64,000 nt of DNA from Pseudochelatococcus lubricantis (GTDB taxonomy: Bacteria; Pseudomonadota; Alphaproteobacteria; Rhizobiales; Beijerinckiaceae): assembly GCF_011762225.1 (NCBI RefSeq), contig NZ_JAASQI010000001.1:620001-684000 (forward strand). Reading direction: 5' to 3'. Every line of letters starts with the position of its first letter. Positions within the stretch are counted from its first letter, which is position 1. Below, one piece after another: positions 34,931 to 44,637 of this stretch. The position numbers and the translations under genes were made by a program. The notes beneath the pieces were generated by a model. That model saw only the letters and a program-made list of their open reading frames with translations, did not search any database and had not been told where the DNA came from.

Positions 34931-36358
34931 CTATCCGTGGGCGACCATGATGTGGCGCACGGCGGTGTAGTCCTCCAGCGCATAGATCGACATGTCCTTG
35001 CCGTAGCCGGACTGCTTCAGGCCGCCATGCGGCATTTCGTTGGCCAGCATGAAGTGGGTGTTGATCCAGGTGCAGCCATAGCGCAGCCGTGCCGCCGTCT
35101 GCATGCCCTTGCCGACGTCCTTTGTCCAGACCGACGAGGCGAGGCCGTAATCGCTGTCGTTGGCCCAGCCGACGGCTTCCTCGACATCGTGGAAACGGGT
35201 CACGGAAACCACCGGCCCGAACACCTCCCGGCGCACGATTTCATCCTCCTGCAAGGCGCCGGCGACGACCGTCGGTTCGAAGAAGAAGCCGCTTTCGCCG
35301 GCAGGCTTGCCGCCGGTTGTTACCTCGATGTGCTTGTGGTCGCGGGCGCGTGCGACGAAGCTCTCCACACGGTCGCGCTGACGGCGGGAGATGAGGGGGC
35401 CGATCTCGTTACAGGTGTCGTCCTCGATGTTGTAGCGGATCGTCGAGACCGCCGCCGACAGGTCGGCGACGAAGCGGTCGTAGATCCGCGCGTCGGCATA
35501 GATGCGGCAGGCCGCGGTGCAGTCCTGCCCGGCGTTGTAGTAGCCGAACGTGCGGATGCCGTTGACCGCGGCCTCCAGATCGGCGTCGTCGAAGACGATC
35601 ACCGGCGCCTTGCCGCCAAGCTCCAGATGCGTGCGCTTCACGGTTTTTGCCGCCGCCTGCAGCACCTTCTTGCCCGTCGCCACGTCACCCGTGATGGAAA
35701 CCATGTCTATGCCGGGATGGTTGATGAGCCCGTTGCCCACGCTCTCGCCCCGTCCGAGCACGATGTTCACCACGCCTTCCGGCAGGATGCCGGCAAGGAG
35801 CCTGGCCATCCTGAGGGCAGTCAGCGGCGTCTGTTCGGACGGCTTGAATACAACCGTGTTGCCGCCCGCGACGGCGGGTGCGATCTTCCACGCCATCATC
35901 ATCAGCGGATAGTTCCACGGCGCGATCGAGCCGACGATGCCGACGGGATCGCGGCGGACCATCGAGGTATGCCCCGGGAGGTACTCGGCCGAGACAGGCC
36001 CGTGCAGGTTGCGCACCGCGCCCGCGAAATAGCGGTAGCAATCGACGACGGCCGGCAGCTCGTCATTAAGGACGGCGTTGATCGGCTTGCCGCAGTTGAG
36101 CGCCTCAAGCGCGGCAAAGCCCGCGGCATCTCGCTCGATGGCGTCGGCGATCCTGAGGAGATGGTTGGAGCGTTCGGCCGGCGTCGTGCGCGACCAGCGC
36201 TCGAAGGCCTTTCCGGCAGCTTCCACGGCAGCGTCGACCTGGCCGAGGGAGGCTTCCGGCAGTTTCAGCACGGTTTCCCCCGTCCTGGGGTTGAGGATGC
36301 TTTCCTCCGCTTCCGTTCCGGCCTCGAAGCGCGAGCCGATCAGCATTTCAGTATCCAT
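34931..36358 (-). CDS. patD: gamma-aminobutyraldehyde dehydrogenase
   Basis: A 475-residue NAD-dependent aldehyde dehydrogenase converting 4-aminobutyraldehyde to GABA. NAD-binding [12 protein letters not shown] precedes the catalytic Glu near residue 247 (HLELGGKAP) and nucleophile Cys near 280 ([13 protein letters not shown]). The [11 protein letters not shown] block is the form seen in E. coli PatD (YdcW). The start [14 protein letters not shown] at 36358 has GGGAGA upstream. It is the last gene of an operon ordered exactly like E. coli ydcS-ydcT-ydcU-ydcV-ydcW. It supplies GABA for the aminotransferase at 22513. Confidence 0.9.
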   Translation of the reverse strand: MDTEMLIGSRFEAGTEAEESILNPRTGETVLKLPEASLGQVDAAVEAAGKAFERWSRTTPAERSNHLLRIADAIERDAAGFAALEALNCGKPINAVLNDELPAVVDCYRYFAGAVRNLHGPVSAEYLPGHTSMVRRDPVGIVGSIAPWNYPLMMMAWKIAPAVAGGNTVVFKPSEQTPLTALRMARLLAGILPEGVVNIVLGRGESVGNGLINHPGIDMVSITGDVATGKKVLQAAAKTVKRTHLELGGKAPVIVFDDADLEAAVNGIRTFGYYNAGQDCTAACRIYADARIYDRFVADLSAAVSTIRYNIEDDTCNEIGPLISRRQRDRVESFVARARDHKHIEVTTGGKPAGESGFFFEPTVVAGALQEDEIVRREVFGPVVSVTRFHDVEEAVGWANDSDYGLASSVWTKDVGKGMQTAARLRYGCTWINTHFMLANEMPHGGLKQSGYGKDMSIYALEDYTAVRHIMVAHG

Positions 36359-36387
36359 GATATTCTCCCTCATGTCGTTATCCGGGA

Positions 36388-37203
36388 TTATTTGCCATGA
36401 CCGGCGATCTGGTCGCCGTCGCGCGTGAGATAATAGGCGGCGAGGATAGGCAGGAAGGTCACGAGCACCACCACCATGGCCACCACGTTGGTGACCGGCC
36501 GCTGGCGGGGCCGGATCAGCTCCTGAAGCATCCAGATGGGCAGGGTCGTCTGCTGTCCGCCGGTGAAGGTGGTGACGATGACCTCGTCGAAGGAAAGCGC
36601 GAAGGCGAGCATGCCGCCGGCGAGCAGCGCCGTCCCTATATTGGGCAGGATGACATAACGGAAGGTCTGGAAGCTGTCCGCGCCGAGATCCATCGAGGCC
36701 TCGATCAGCGAACCCGATGTGCGGCGGAAGCGGGCGACCGCGTTGTTATAGACCACCACCACGCAGAAGGTGGCATGGCCGAGCACGATGGTCCAGACGG
36801 AGAAGGGGACGTCGAGCAGCGAGAATGCCGAGCGAAGCGCGATGCCGGTGACCACGCCGGGCAGGGCGATGGGCAGGATCACCAGCAGCGAAATGCTCTC
36901 CCGCCCGAAGAATCGCGTGCGGCTGACGGCGGCGGCGCAGAGCGTGCCGAGCACCAGCGCGATCAGGGTGGCAATGGCGGCCACCTGGAGGGAAAGCGCC
37001 AGCGATGACCAGACGTCTGGCCGGTTCCACGTCGCCTCGAACCATTTCAGCGTGAAGCCCGGAGGTGGCCACTGATAGCTCTTGTCCTCGGTCGTGAAGG
37101 CATAGACGAAGATGAGCAGGATCGGCAGGTGCAGGAAGGCCAGCCCGCAACCGGCGGCGATTTTCAGGGTGAGCGAGGCGCGGTTGCCGCGATCAGAGCG
37201 CAT
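36388..37203 (-). CDS. ydcV: polyamine-type ABC transporter permease (YdcV/PotC class)
   Basis: A 271-residue permease with six membrane helices and the EAA loop [18 protein letters not shown] near residue 185. The start [12 protein letters not shown] at 37203 has GGGAG upstream and overlaps the preceding permease gene by 11 bp. Its place before patD matches ydcV. Confidence 0.88.
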   Translation of the reverse strand: MRSDRGNRASLTLKIAAGCGLAFLHLPILLIFVYAFTTEDKSYQWPPPGFTLKWFEATWNRPDVWSSLALSLQVAAIATLIALVLGTLCAAAVSRTRFFGRESISLLVILPIALPGVVTGIALRSAFSLLDVPFSVWTIVLGHATFCVVVVYNNAVARFRRTSGSLIEASMDLGADSFQTFRYVILPNIGTALLAGGMLAFALSFDEVIVTTFTGGQQTTLPIWMLQELIRPRQRPVTNVVAMVVVLVTFLPILAAYYLTRDGDQIAGHGK

Positions 37204-38173
37204 CGAAAGCTCCCTGTTTCCTGGCGATCCAGAGATAGATGGCCATGATGACGATCGGCACGACGGAAAAGGCGGCGGCAAGCGGTACGTTGCCGGCGGT
37301 GCCCTGCTGGGTATAGACGGCCTGGCCGATGAAAAGGCGGGAGGAGCCGATGATCTGCGGAATGATGTAATCCCCGAGCGTGAGCGAGAAGGTGAAGATC
37401 GAGCCCGCGATCACGCCGGGGAGCGCCAGCGGCAGCAGCACGGTGCGGAAGGTTTGCGCAGGCGTTGCGCCGAGATCGGAGGAGGCCTCGATGAGGCTGC
37501 CCGGCACGCGCTCAAGAGCTGCCTGCGTTGGCAGGATCATGTAGGGCAGCCAGATATAGACGAAGACAAGGAAGGTGCCGATATAGCTGACGGACAGCGA
37601 GTTGCCGCCGACGACGGGCAGCGCGAGCATGCCTTCGAGCAGCCATGAGAGGTGCAGCCTGGCGAAAATCCAGGTGAGGATGCCCTCCTTGGCGAGGATC
37701 AGCTTCCACGCATAGACCTTGACCAGATAGCTCGACCAGAGCGGCATCATCACGCCTATATAGAACAGCGCCTTCCATCGGCCGCGGGCATAGCGCGCCG
37801 CATAATAGGCGATGGGGAAGGCGATGAAGGCGGAAGCGATGGTGACCAGTGCCGCCATGAGCACCGTGCGCAGGATGATGTCGAGATTCGCCGATTGCAG
37901 GAGCTGGGCATAGGTCGACAGCGTGAACTGATAGTCGATCATGCCGGAGAAATCGTCGATCGAGAAAAAGCTCTGCAGCAGCAGTGCGATCAGCGAGCCG
38001 ATATAGATGATGCCGAGCCAGAGCAGGGGCGGCGTGAGCATCAGGAACAGCAGCAGCCCGGGACGGCGCCAGAAGAGATCGGAAAGCCGGCCGAGGAAGC
38101 CGCCGCGCTGCGGCAGGATGGATGTCCGGGGCGCCGCCGGTCCCGGGAGCGTTGTAGCGGGAGAAGCGTTCAT
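37193..38173 (-). CDS. ydcU: polyamine-type ABC transporter permease (YdcU/PotB class)
   Basis: A 326-residue permease with a Pro-rich cytosolic N-terminus and about six membrane helices. The EAA loop is [20 protein letters not shown] near residue 230. The ATG overlaps the TGA of the ATPase gene by 4 bp (ATGA). It pairs with YdcV. Confidence 0.88.
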   Translation of the reverse strand: MNASPATTLPGPAAPRTSILPQRGGFLGRLSDLFWRRPGLLLFLMLTPPLLWLGIIYIGSLIALLLQSFFSIDDFSGMIDYQFTLSTYAQLLQSANLDIILRTVLMAALVTIASAFIAFPIAYYAARYARGRWKALFYIGVMMPLWSSYLVKVYAWKLILAKEGILTWIFARLHLSWLLEGMLALPVVGGNSLSVSYIGTFLVFVYIWLPYMILPTQAALERVPGSLIEASSDLGATPAQTFRTVLLPLALPGVIAGSIFTFSLTLGDYIIPQIIGSSRLFIGQAVYTQQGTAGNVPLAAAFSVVPIVIMAIYLWIARKQGAFDAL

Positions 38174-39159
38174 GCCGCCTGATCCATGTAGTGAACATCA
38201 CCCGGAAGCCAGGTGAGGTAAACGTCTGTGCCCGCTTCCGGCACTGCGGCGCCGGCGGGCAGCATGACGTGGAAGCGCGTGCCGGCCGTCTCGACAGCGA
38301 GCCGGGTTGCGGCGCCGAGAAAGTTCACGGTTTCGACGCGCGCCGGCACCCTGCCGCCTTCCGCGAGCCGGATGACTTCGGGCCTGAGGCTCGCCCAGCG
38401 CCGCTCGCCGCCCAATGCCGCCATGACGTCCGGCGCGACCACGTTGGAAGATCCGACGAAATCCGCGACGAAGCGGGTTTTCGGGCGGTTGTAGATTTCC
38501 TGCGGTGTGCCCGCCTGCACGATGCGGCCGTCGTTGAACACAGCCACGCGGTCGGCCATGGAAAGCGCCTCGCCCTGATCGTGCGTGACGAAGACGAAGG
38601 TGATGCCGAGGGCCCGTTGCAGGCTTTTCAACTCCTCCTGCATCTGTTCGCGCAGCTTCAGATCGAGCGCGCCGAGCGGTTCGTCGAGGAGGAGCACCTT
38701 CGGCTTGTTGACGAGCGCCCGGGCGAGCGCGACGCGCTGGCGCTGCCCGCCGGACAGTTGCCCCGGCTTGCGTGCGCTGTAGCCCGGCAGCTTCACCAGT
38801 TCCAGCATCTCCGCGGCGGCGCGATGTCGCTCCGTCTTGCCGATGCCGTTCACCATCAGCCCGTAGGCGACGTTGTCGATGATGTCGAGATGCGGAAAAA
38901 GCGCGTAGTCCTGAAACACGGTGTTGACGTTGCGCCTGTAGGGAGGCACGCCGCCCGTGCTTTCGCCAAAGATCTCGATTACGCCGCCGGTCGGCTGCTC
39001 GAAACCGGCGATGAGCCGCAGGCAGGTCGTCTTGCCCGAGCCGGAGGGGCCGAGCATCGCGAAGAATTCGCCCGGTGCGATCGTCAGGCTGACCCGATCC
39101 ACGGCGCGGACTGCACCGAAATGGCGGCATACATTGTCGAAGCGGACGGCTGCTGTCAT
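38170..39159 (-). CDS. ydcT: polyamine-type ABC transporter ATP-binding protein (YdcT/PotA class)
   Basis: A 329-residue ATPase. Walker A is GPSGSGKTT near residue 38, the Q-loop is VFQDYALFPHLDI, the signature is [14 protein letters not shown], Walker B is [11 protein letters not shown], and a TOBE domain follows from about 255. It is shorter than the PotA paralogue at 29910. The start MTAAVRFDNVCRHF at 39159 lacks a strong Shine-Dalgarno, but the family alignment supports it over the frame reaching 39252. Confidence 0.88.
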   Translation of the reverse strand: MTAAVRFDNVCRHFGAVRAVDRVSLTIAPGEFFAMLGPSGSGKTTCLRLIAGFEQPTGGVIEIFGESTGGVPPYRRNVNTVFQDYALFPHLDIIDNVAYGLMVNGIGKTERHRAAAEMLELVKLPGYSARKPGQLSGGQRQRVALARALVNKPKVLLLDEPLGALDLKLREQMQEELKSLQRALGITFVFVTHDQGEALSMADRVAVFNDGRIVQAGTPQEIYNRPKTRFVADFVGSSNVVAPDVMAALGGERRWASLRPEVIRLAEGGRVPARVETVNFLGAATRLAVETAGTRFHVMLPAGAAVPEAGTDVYLTWLPGDVHYMDQAA

Positions 39160-39480
39160 GTTTTCTGACCGTTCTGACACTGGAAGTAATGACGTGAAGG
39201 AGCCGCCTGCTTCAGGGTTATTCTGGACAGAAACAGATAAAGGAAGCGGCAAGCCGGATTTTTAAACCCGGGAAGATGTGTTTTTATCTCTATTTTAAAG
39301 CAATTTAGGATGAAAAAGGTACACCGGATATTGCTGGAGTTGCGATAGAGCGCGTTCCGATCAGATGGAATATTTGGTCGATAAGAATTCGCTCAAAATC
39401 GGGAAATTTTTTGGAGTACAGCTTCCATCTGCCCCTCCTTTACGGGAGGAGAGGCGCCGGTTACGTCTGCCGTGGGGTTG
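39160..39480. other. gap between ydcS and ydcT with one mosaic repeat
   Basis: A 321-bp gap unusually long for inside an operon. It holds an M3 repeat (39347-39399), an AT-richer stretch (39260-39340) and a small inverted repeat CTCCT / AGGAG near 39433-39455. No gene is seen. The gap may reduce transport-subunit expression relative to the binding protein. Confidence 0.5.
39347..39399 (+). repeat. mosaic element, module M3
   Basis: An M3 copy beginning AGAGCGCGTTCCGATCAGAT and ending GAATTCGCTCAAAAT. Its inner palindrome is partly degraded (CAGATGGAATATTTGGTCG). It lies inside the ydc operon, between the binding-protein and ATPase genes. Confidence 0.85.
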
Positions 39481-40641
39481 TCAGCGTCCGCCGATCACGC
39501 CGATATAGTCGGACACCCAGCGATGATAGGGCACGCATTCGCCCTGGGTCTCGCACTTCGCGGTGGGGGTGCGCCAGAAACTGATCTTCTCGAAATTGTC
39601 GAACCCGTTCGCGGCGCAGCCCTGGTCCGTGAGAAGCGCGTTGCCCTTGCAGGCAGCGGGCACCGACGGCACCGCGCCGAACCACGCGGCCGCGTCGCCC
39701 TGAACCTTCGGCTTGAGCGAATGCTCCATCCACATATAGGCGCAATTGGGGTGCTCGCTGTCCACGTGCAGCATGGTGGTATCGGCCCAGCCGGTGGTGC
39801 CTTCCTCGGGGAAGGTGGAGCCGATGTCCGCATTCTCTCCTTTCAGGAGGTTGACCATGAAAGGCCAGGAACTTGAGGCGACGACACCCTCGTTCTTGAA
39901 GTCATCGATCTGGATCATCGCGTCGTGCCAGTAGCGGCTGACGAGTTTACGCTGCCCCCGCAGCAGTTCGAGCGCTGCCTTGTACTGGTCTTCGTTCAGC
40001 TCGAACGGGTTCCTGATGCCCAGTTCAGGCTTGTGTTTCATGAGATAGAGGGCGGCATCGGCAACATAGATCGGCCCGTCATAGGCCTGCACGCGGCCCT
40101 TGTTCGACTTCCCGTCGGGCAGTTGCGTTTCCTCGAAAACGACTTTCCAGCTCTCGGGAGGCGTGTCCTTGAAGGCAGCCTTGTTGTACATGAGGACGTT
40201 CGGTCCCCACAGATACGGCACGCCGTAGTGGACGCTCTTGACCGTGAACCACGGCGCGTTCTGCAGGCGTTCGTCAATAGTCTTCCAGCTGGGAATGAGA
40301 TCGGTATTGATCGGCTGGACGCGCTTTCCGGCGATCAGGCGCAGGGAAGCATCACCCGAGGCGGTGACGAGGTCGAAACCGCCCTCGTTCATCAGCGCCA
40401 CCATTTCGTCGGATGTGGCGGCGGTTTTCACGCTGACCTTGCAGCTTGTCGCCTTTTCGAATTCGGTGACCCAGTCGTAGTTCTTGTCCGTGTCGCCGCG
40501 TTCGATATATCCCGCCCATGCCACGATGCTGAGCGCACCTTCGCCCTTGCCGAGTTCCTTCAGCGGTTCGGCGGCGCATACCTGCGCGGTAAAGCCGGCA
40601 ACAGCCATCAACGCCGTACAGGACCTGAGAGAATACTTCAT
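39481..40641 (-). CDS. ydcS: polyamine-type ABC transporter substrate-binding protein (YdcS class)
   Basis: A 386-residue periplasmic binding protein. The signal peptide is residues 1-23 (core TALMAVAGFTAQVCA). The mature chain begins EPLKELGKGEGALSIVAWAGY, a YdcS hallmark, followed by SYDLVTASGD-like and WGPNVLMYNK regions. Four Cys near the C-terminus could form disulphides. It is the first gene of the ydcSTUV-patD operon, so it likely binds putrescine or a related diamine. Confidence 0.9.
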   Translation of the reverse strand: MKYSLRSCTALMAVAGFTAQVCAAEPLKELGKGEGALSIVAWAGYIERGDTDKNYDWVTEFEKATSCKVSVKTAATSDEMVALMNEGGFDLVTASGDASLRLIAGKRVQPINTDLIPSWKTIDERLQNAPWFTVKSVHYGVPYLWGPNVLMYNKAAFKDTPPESWKVVFEETQLPDGKSNKGRVQAYDGPIYVADAALYLMKHKPELGIRNPFELNEDQYKAALELLRGQRKLVSRYWHDAMIQIDDFKNEGVVASSSWPFMVNLLKGENADIGSTFPEEGTTGWADTTMLHVDSEHPNCAYMWMEHSLKPKVQGDAAAWFGAVPSVPAACKGNALLTDQGCAANGFDNFEKISFWRTPTAKCETQGECVPYHRWVSDYIGVIGGR

Positions 40642-40860
40642 TGATCACTCCCGTTTTGCTCACTTGACGTGATGCTTTGTTCCCCGGCACGGATGGTGAT
40701 CCGAATTACCCGTATTCGCAAATTCATTTACAGGAAACCTGCTATCGCTTTTTCCGATATCGGGTGCCGGAGCTGGATAATCTCTGTTGACGCGGGAAGC
40801 TGGTGAGCCGCGTGGAAACCCCGGTAGTGACGATTGTTAACCGGCTAGGCGGGAGCGATT

Positions 40861-41769
40861 TCAGCGCAGCCGGCCCGAGCGGGAGGCCTCGGCAATGCCG
40901 ATGAAATCGCGGGCCGATTGCGGCAGGCTGGAGCCCTTCCGCCATGCCATGCCGATCTGCACGACGGGGAGGGAGCCGGAAACGTCCCGGCTTTCGATGC
41001 GGTCGCCTTCCAGCGACCAGGGGCGGTAGACGAGATCGGGCAGCAACGCGACACCAGCGCCCGTGGCGACGAGGCTGCGCACGGCCTCGACCGAGCGGGT
41101 GCGAAAGGCGACATGCGGGCGCGCACCGAGCGCGGCGAGCAGCTTGCCGGTATTTTCCTCGATTTCGTCCACGGTCAGCATGATGAGAGGCTCCCTGGCG
41201 ATATCGCTCACGGATATGCTGTCGGCCGATACCAGCGGGTGCCCGAGGGGAAGCCACAGCCTGTAGGGCGAGGTTTCCAGAATCTCCGCGTGCAGCGCCA
41301 TCCGGTCGCGCAGATTGGAAATGACCATGACCGCCACGTCCAGCTCGCCCCCGATGAGGAGGTGTTCGAGATAGGAGCCGTTATCCTCGATGGCGCTGAC
41401 CTCGATGCCCGGGAAGGCACGGCGATAGCGCGCCAGAAGGTCTGAAAGCACATAGCCGGCGACAAGGGACGTCACACCCAGATTGAGCCTGCCCTTCCTC
41501 GCAACCCGCTTGTCCGAAAAGGATCGGCGCGCATCGGAGACATCGGCCAGAATTTTCGTCGCGTGACGGAGAAACTGGTGGCCGTTATGTGTCACCGTGA
41601 GGCCACGCGGATGGCGCTCGAACAGTTCCACATTGAGGTCGGTCTCAAGTTCCTTGATGGCCTCGGTGATGGACGATTGTGAGATGGACAGTTTCTGCGC
41701 GGCACGGGTGACCGACCCCAGCTCCGCCGCCGCCACGAAATACTGCAATTGTCTGAGCGTGAACGACAT
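40861..41769 (-). CDS. LysR-family transcriptional regulator
   Basis: A 302-residue regulator. The N-terminal winged HTH covers residues 1-60 (LRQLQYFVAAAELGSVTRAA, then SQSSITEAIKELE). The LysR substrate domain covers about 90-295, with LNLGVTSLVAGYVLSDLLARY at its start. It is encoded just upstream of ydcS on the same strand with a 219-bp gap, not divergently as LysR genes usually are. Control of the ydc operon is plausible but not shown. The start at MSFTLRQL is standard for the family. Confidence 0.88.
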   Translation of the reverse strand: MSFTLRQLQYFVAAAELGSVTRAAQKLSISQSSITEAIKELETDLNVELFERHPRGLTVTHNGHQFLRHATKILADVSDARRSFSDKRVARKGRLNLGVTSLVAGYVLSDLLARYRRAFPGIEVSAIEDNGSYLEHLLIGGELDVAVMVISNLRDRMALHAEILETSPYRLWLPLGHPLVSADSISVSDIAREPLIMLTVDEIEENTGKLLAALGARPHVAFRTRSVEAVRSLVATGAGVALLPDLVYRPWSLEGDRIESRDVSGSLPVVQIGMAWRKGSSLPQSARDFIGIAEASRSGRLR

Positions 41770-42102
41770 GTCTATGGCAAGGTATGTATCGAATTCCCGT
41801 CCGGCATATTTTTCCCGCATGGTAGCCGCTTATTCGTATTTTGCAACTATTATGGATGCATCGCAAAATCCGGAAAAGTGAAAATCAACGGATTGTTTAT
41901 AAAAACGAAGTATTTTATAATATGTATCATGTATACTCCGTTTTAACGGGCCGGCACGCGCCGCCTTTCAGGGCGGCCGCTGGAAACGACGATGTCGTGG
42001 CCGTAAGCTCGCGGCTTCCGGGACGGCGCGCGGCGGAGGGTTGCAGCTTTCGGGTAAAGGGCTAAAAGGCCCTTTCTGAACCTGCAGTCCGAAAGAACCT
42101 TG
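41770..42102. other. divergent gap between the lysR and trmJ genes
   Basis: A 333-bp region with low GC at 41870-41945. This is where promoters for the LysR gene and trmJ are expected. No gene is supported, and I could not fix -35/-10 boxes with confidence. Confidence 0.4.
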
Positions 42103-42903
42103 ATGACCGGCGCCGGAACCAATCACAGCCTCTCGCCCCTGACGGGCGGACCGAAAATCATCCTTGTCGAGCCGCAGATGGGCGAGAACATCGGCATGGC
42201 GGCACGTGCCATGGCGAACTTCGGCCTGTCCGGGATGCGCATCGTCAATCCGCGCGACGGCTGGCCCAACGAGCGCGCCGTCGTGACCGCGGCGAATGCC
42301 GCCCATGTGCTGGAAAAGGCGGAGGTATTTCCCGATCTGCTCTCGGCGGTGGCGGATCTCAACGCCGTCTATGCCACCACGGCGCGCGAGCGTGGGCAGA
42401 TGAAGCGCGTGCTGGATGCCGACGAGGCGGTGACGCAGGTGGTGAGCCGCATGCACGGTGGCGAGGAGGTCGGCATCCTGTTCGGGCGTGAGCGCACCGG
42501 GCTCGACAACGACGAGGTGGCGCTGGCGGACGCGATCATCACCTTCCCGGTCGATCCCGCCAACGCCTCGCTCAACCTGGCGCAGGCGGTGCTGCTCGTC
42601 GGTTACGAATGGTTCAAGAAGGCGCATGGGCAACTGCCGTTCAATCTGGAGGAGCGCTCGCCGCCGGCGAAGCGGGAGGCGATCGTGTCGTTCTTCGGGT
42701 GGCTGGAGACGGAGCTGGACGCCTGCGGCTTTTTCCCCGCGCCGGAGAAGAAGCCCGCCATGATCCGCAACCTGCGCGACATCCTGCTGCGTCTTTCCAT
42801 GACCGAGCAGGACGTCAAGACCCTGCGCGGCGCGGCCGGCGCGCTGCGGCGCGGGCCGATACCGCCCGCGAAAAGGGATGAACCGTTAACGGATGGGGAA
42901 TAG
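42103..42903 (+). CDS. trmJ: tRNA (cytidine/uridine-2'-O-)-methyltransferase
   Basis: A 266-residue SPOUT (SpoU) methyltransferase that would 2'-O-methylate position 32 of tRNAs using SAM. The knot motifs are complete: NIGMAARAMANFG near residue 25, LFGRERTGLDNDEV near 127, and FPVDPANASLNLAQAV near 148. The C-terminal helical extension typical of TrmJ follows. ATG at 42103 is preferred over the adjacent TTG. It is followed by murI after 35 bp. Confidence 0.88.
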   Translation: MTGAGTNHSLSPLTGGPKIILVEPQMGENIGMAARAMANFGLSGMRIVNPRDGWPNERAVVTAANAAHVLEKAEVFPDLLSAVADLNAVYATTARERGQMKRVLDADEAVTQVVSRMHGGEEVGILFGRERTGLDNDEVALADAIITFPVDPANASLNLAQAVLLVGYEWFKKAHGQLPFNLEERSPPAKREAIVSFFGWLETELDACGFFPAPEKKPAMIRNLRDILLRLSMTEQDVKTLRGAAGALRRGPIPPAKRDEPLTDGE

Positions 42904-42938
42904 AGTCGCGCCGAGTCGCAGGTGAGGAGCGGTCTTGG

Positions 42939-43790
42939 ATGACGGCTGATCGTGTTGCGAAAGGCGAAGCGGCTGCCCCCCGCGTGCTGGTGTTCGATTC
43001 GGGCGTCGGCGGTTTGACCGTCTATTCGGAACTGCGCAAGGCACGTCCCGATGCGCAATTCGTCTATGTGGCGGACGACGCAGGCTTTCCCTATGGCGGG
43101 ATGGACGCCGAAACGCTGCTGGCGCGGGTCGTCGACCTGATGGCCGGGCTGATCGGACGTTTTTCGCCGGATGTGGTGGTGATCGCCTGCAACACCGCGT
43201 CTACCCTCGTGCTGCCCGCGCTGCGGTCGCGCTTCGCGCTGCCGTTCGTCGGCACCGTGCCCGCCATCAAGCCTGCGGCGGAGAAGACGGCCTCCGGCGA
43301 GATCACCATCCTCGCGACGCCGGGCACCGTGGCGCGCGACTACACGCACGACCTCATCCGCAAGTTCGCCGATTCGAGCCATGTGCATCTCGTGGGCTCG
43401 ACGCGGCTCGCAGGCTTCGCCGAACGGGAGCTTGCCGGCCAGCCCATCGGCGATCCGGAGCTGCGGGACGAACTGATGCCCGTCTTCGTCGAGCGTGACG
43501 GCGCGCGCACGGATATGGTGGTGCTGGCCTGCACGCACTATCCGCTGCTGCTGGAACGCTTCCGCCGTCTCGCGCCCTGGCCGGTGACGTGGATCGACCC
43601 CGCGCCCGCCATCGCGCGGCGGATGGTGCATCTGATCGGCGAGGCGTCGGGGGGGCCGGCACAGCCGGCGGCGCAGGCGCTGTTCACCTCCGGCAGGCGG
43701 CCGCCGGCAGCGCTGGAGCGGGCGCTGATGCAGCGCGGGCTCGTCGTCGACGCGCGCGAAAATCTGCTTTCGGATGTGACAGCCGTTTGA
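42939..43790 (+). CDS. murI: glutamate racemase
   Basis: A 283-residue cytosolic enzyme making D-glutamate for peptidoglycan. Both catalytic cysteines are present, in IACNTAS (about residue 88) and LACTHYP (about 194). The N-terminus VLVFDSGVGGLTVY and YVADDAGFPYG are conserved. Length is normal. It lies 35 bp after trmJ and probably shares its transcript. Confidence 0.93.
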   Translation: MTADRVAKGEAAAPRVLVFDSGVGGLTVYSELRKARPDAQFVYVADDAGFPYGGMDAETLLARVVDLMAGLIGRFSPDVVVIACNTASTLVLPALRSRFALPFVGTVPAIKPAAEKTASGEITILATPGTVARDYTHDLIRKFADSSHVHLVGSTRLAGFAERELAGQPIGDPELRDELMPVFVERDGARTDMVVLACTHYPLLLERFRRLAPWPVTWIDPAPAIARRMVHLIGEASGGPAQPAAQALFTSGRRPPAALERALMQRGLVVDARENLLSDVTAV

Positions 43791-43868
43791 CATCGGCGGG
43801 AATCAGCGATAGGAAGCAGCCATCAGCGCGGGCCTAGACGGCTCGCGTTGCCGTTTTGCGCTCCCGTG

Positions 43869-43897
43869 GTCCGCGCCTTCTCCGGAAGGCGGCGGAC
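43869..43897 (+). promoter_or_regulatory. hairpin between murI and rpsD
   Basis: Arms GTCCGCGCCTTC and GAAGGC-G-GCGGAC form a 12-bp stem with one bulge and a TCCG loop, 70 bp before the rpsD start. It could terminate murI or act as a leader structure for S4 autoregulation. The sequence does not decide. Confidence 0.4.
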
Positions 43898-43966
43898 CTG
43901 TCGTCTCCCTCACCGGGGAAGAGGAGGGCGCGTTCCTCATGTTGAGCCTGTTTGAGAGGACACGCG

Positions 43967-44584
43967 ATGTCGAAAAGAATTTCGGCCAAGTATAAAATCG
44001 ATCGCCGCCTTGGCGAGAATATCTGGGGCCGCCCGAAGAGCCCCGTCAATCGCCGCGAATACGGCCCCGGCCAGCACGGCCAGCGCCGCAAGGGCAAGCT
44101 GTCGGACTTCGGCACCCAGCTCCGCGCCAAGCAGAAGCTGAAGGGCTACTACGCCAACATTTCCGAGAAGCAGTTCCACCGCTACTACGTCGAGGCCTCG
44201 CGCCTGCGCGGCGACACCGGCGAGAACCTGATCGGCCTGCTGGAGCGCCGTCTCGACGCGGTCATCTACCGCGCCAAGTTCGTGCCGACCGTGTTCGCAG
44301 CCCGCCAGTTCGTCAACCACGGCCACATCCAGGTCAACGGTCGCCGCGTGAACATCCCGAGCTATCTCGTGCGTCCCGGCGACGTGATCGAGATCAAGGA
44401 GGCGTCCCGCCAGCTCGTCGTGGTGCTGGAAGCCGCCGCCCTCGGCGAGCGCGACGTGCCGGACTACATCGAGGCGGATCACCACAAGGGCAGCGCCCGC
44501 TTCGTGCGCATTCCCACCCTCAGCGACGTGCCGTATCCGGTGCACATGGAACCGAACCTCGTCGTCGAGTTCTACTCGCGCTGA
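43967..44584 (+). CDS. rpsD: 30S ribosomal protein S4
   Basis: A 205-residue primary 16S rRNA-binding protein that nucleates 30S assembly. The N-terminus [20 protein letters not shown] and the S4 RNA-binding domain (about 94-155, [14 protein letters not shown] and [16 protein letters not shown]) are standard. The start has GAGAGGA upstream. It lies outside the ribosomal alpha operon, as is usual in Alphaproteobacteria. A strong terminator follows. Confidence 0.97.
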   Translation: MSKRISAKYKIDRRLGENIWGRPKSPVNRREYGPGQHGQRRKGKLSDFGTQLRAKQKLKGYYANISEKQFHRYYVEASRLRGDTGENLIGLLERRLDAVIYRAKFVPTVFAARQFVNHGHIQVNGRRVNIPSYLVRPGDVIEIKEASRQLVVVLEAAALGERDVPDYIEADHHKGSARFVRIPTLSDVPYPVHMEPNLVVEFYSR

Positions 44585-44612
44585 TCGGTCCGGCAAGACG
44601 GATTTCGGAGAA

Positions 44613-44637
44613 GCCGCCCTTCCGGGGCGGCTTTTTT
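44613..44637 (+). terminator. rho-independent terminator of rpsD
   Basis: A perfect 7-bp stem GCCGCCC / GGGCGGC with a 5-nt loop is followed by six T residues, starting 29 bp after the stop codon. It abuts the stop codon of the convergent ligase-like gene. Confidence 0.88.
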
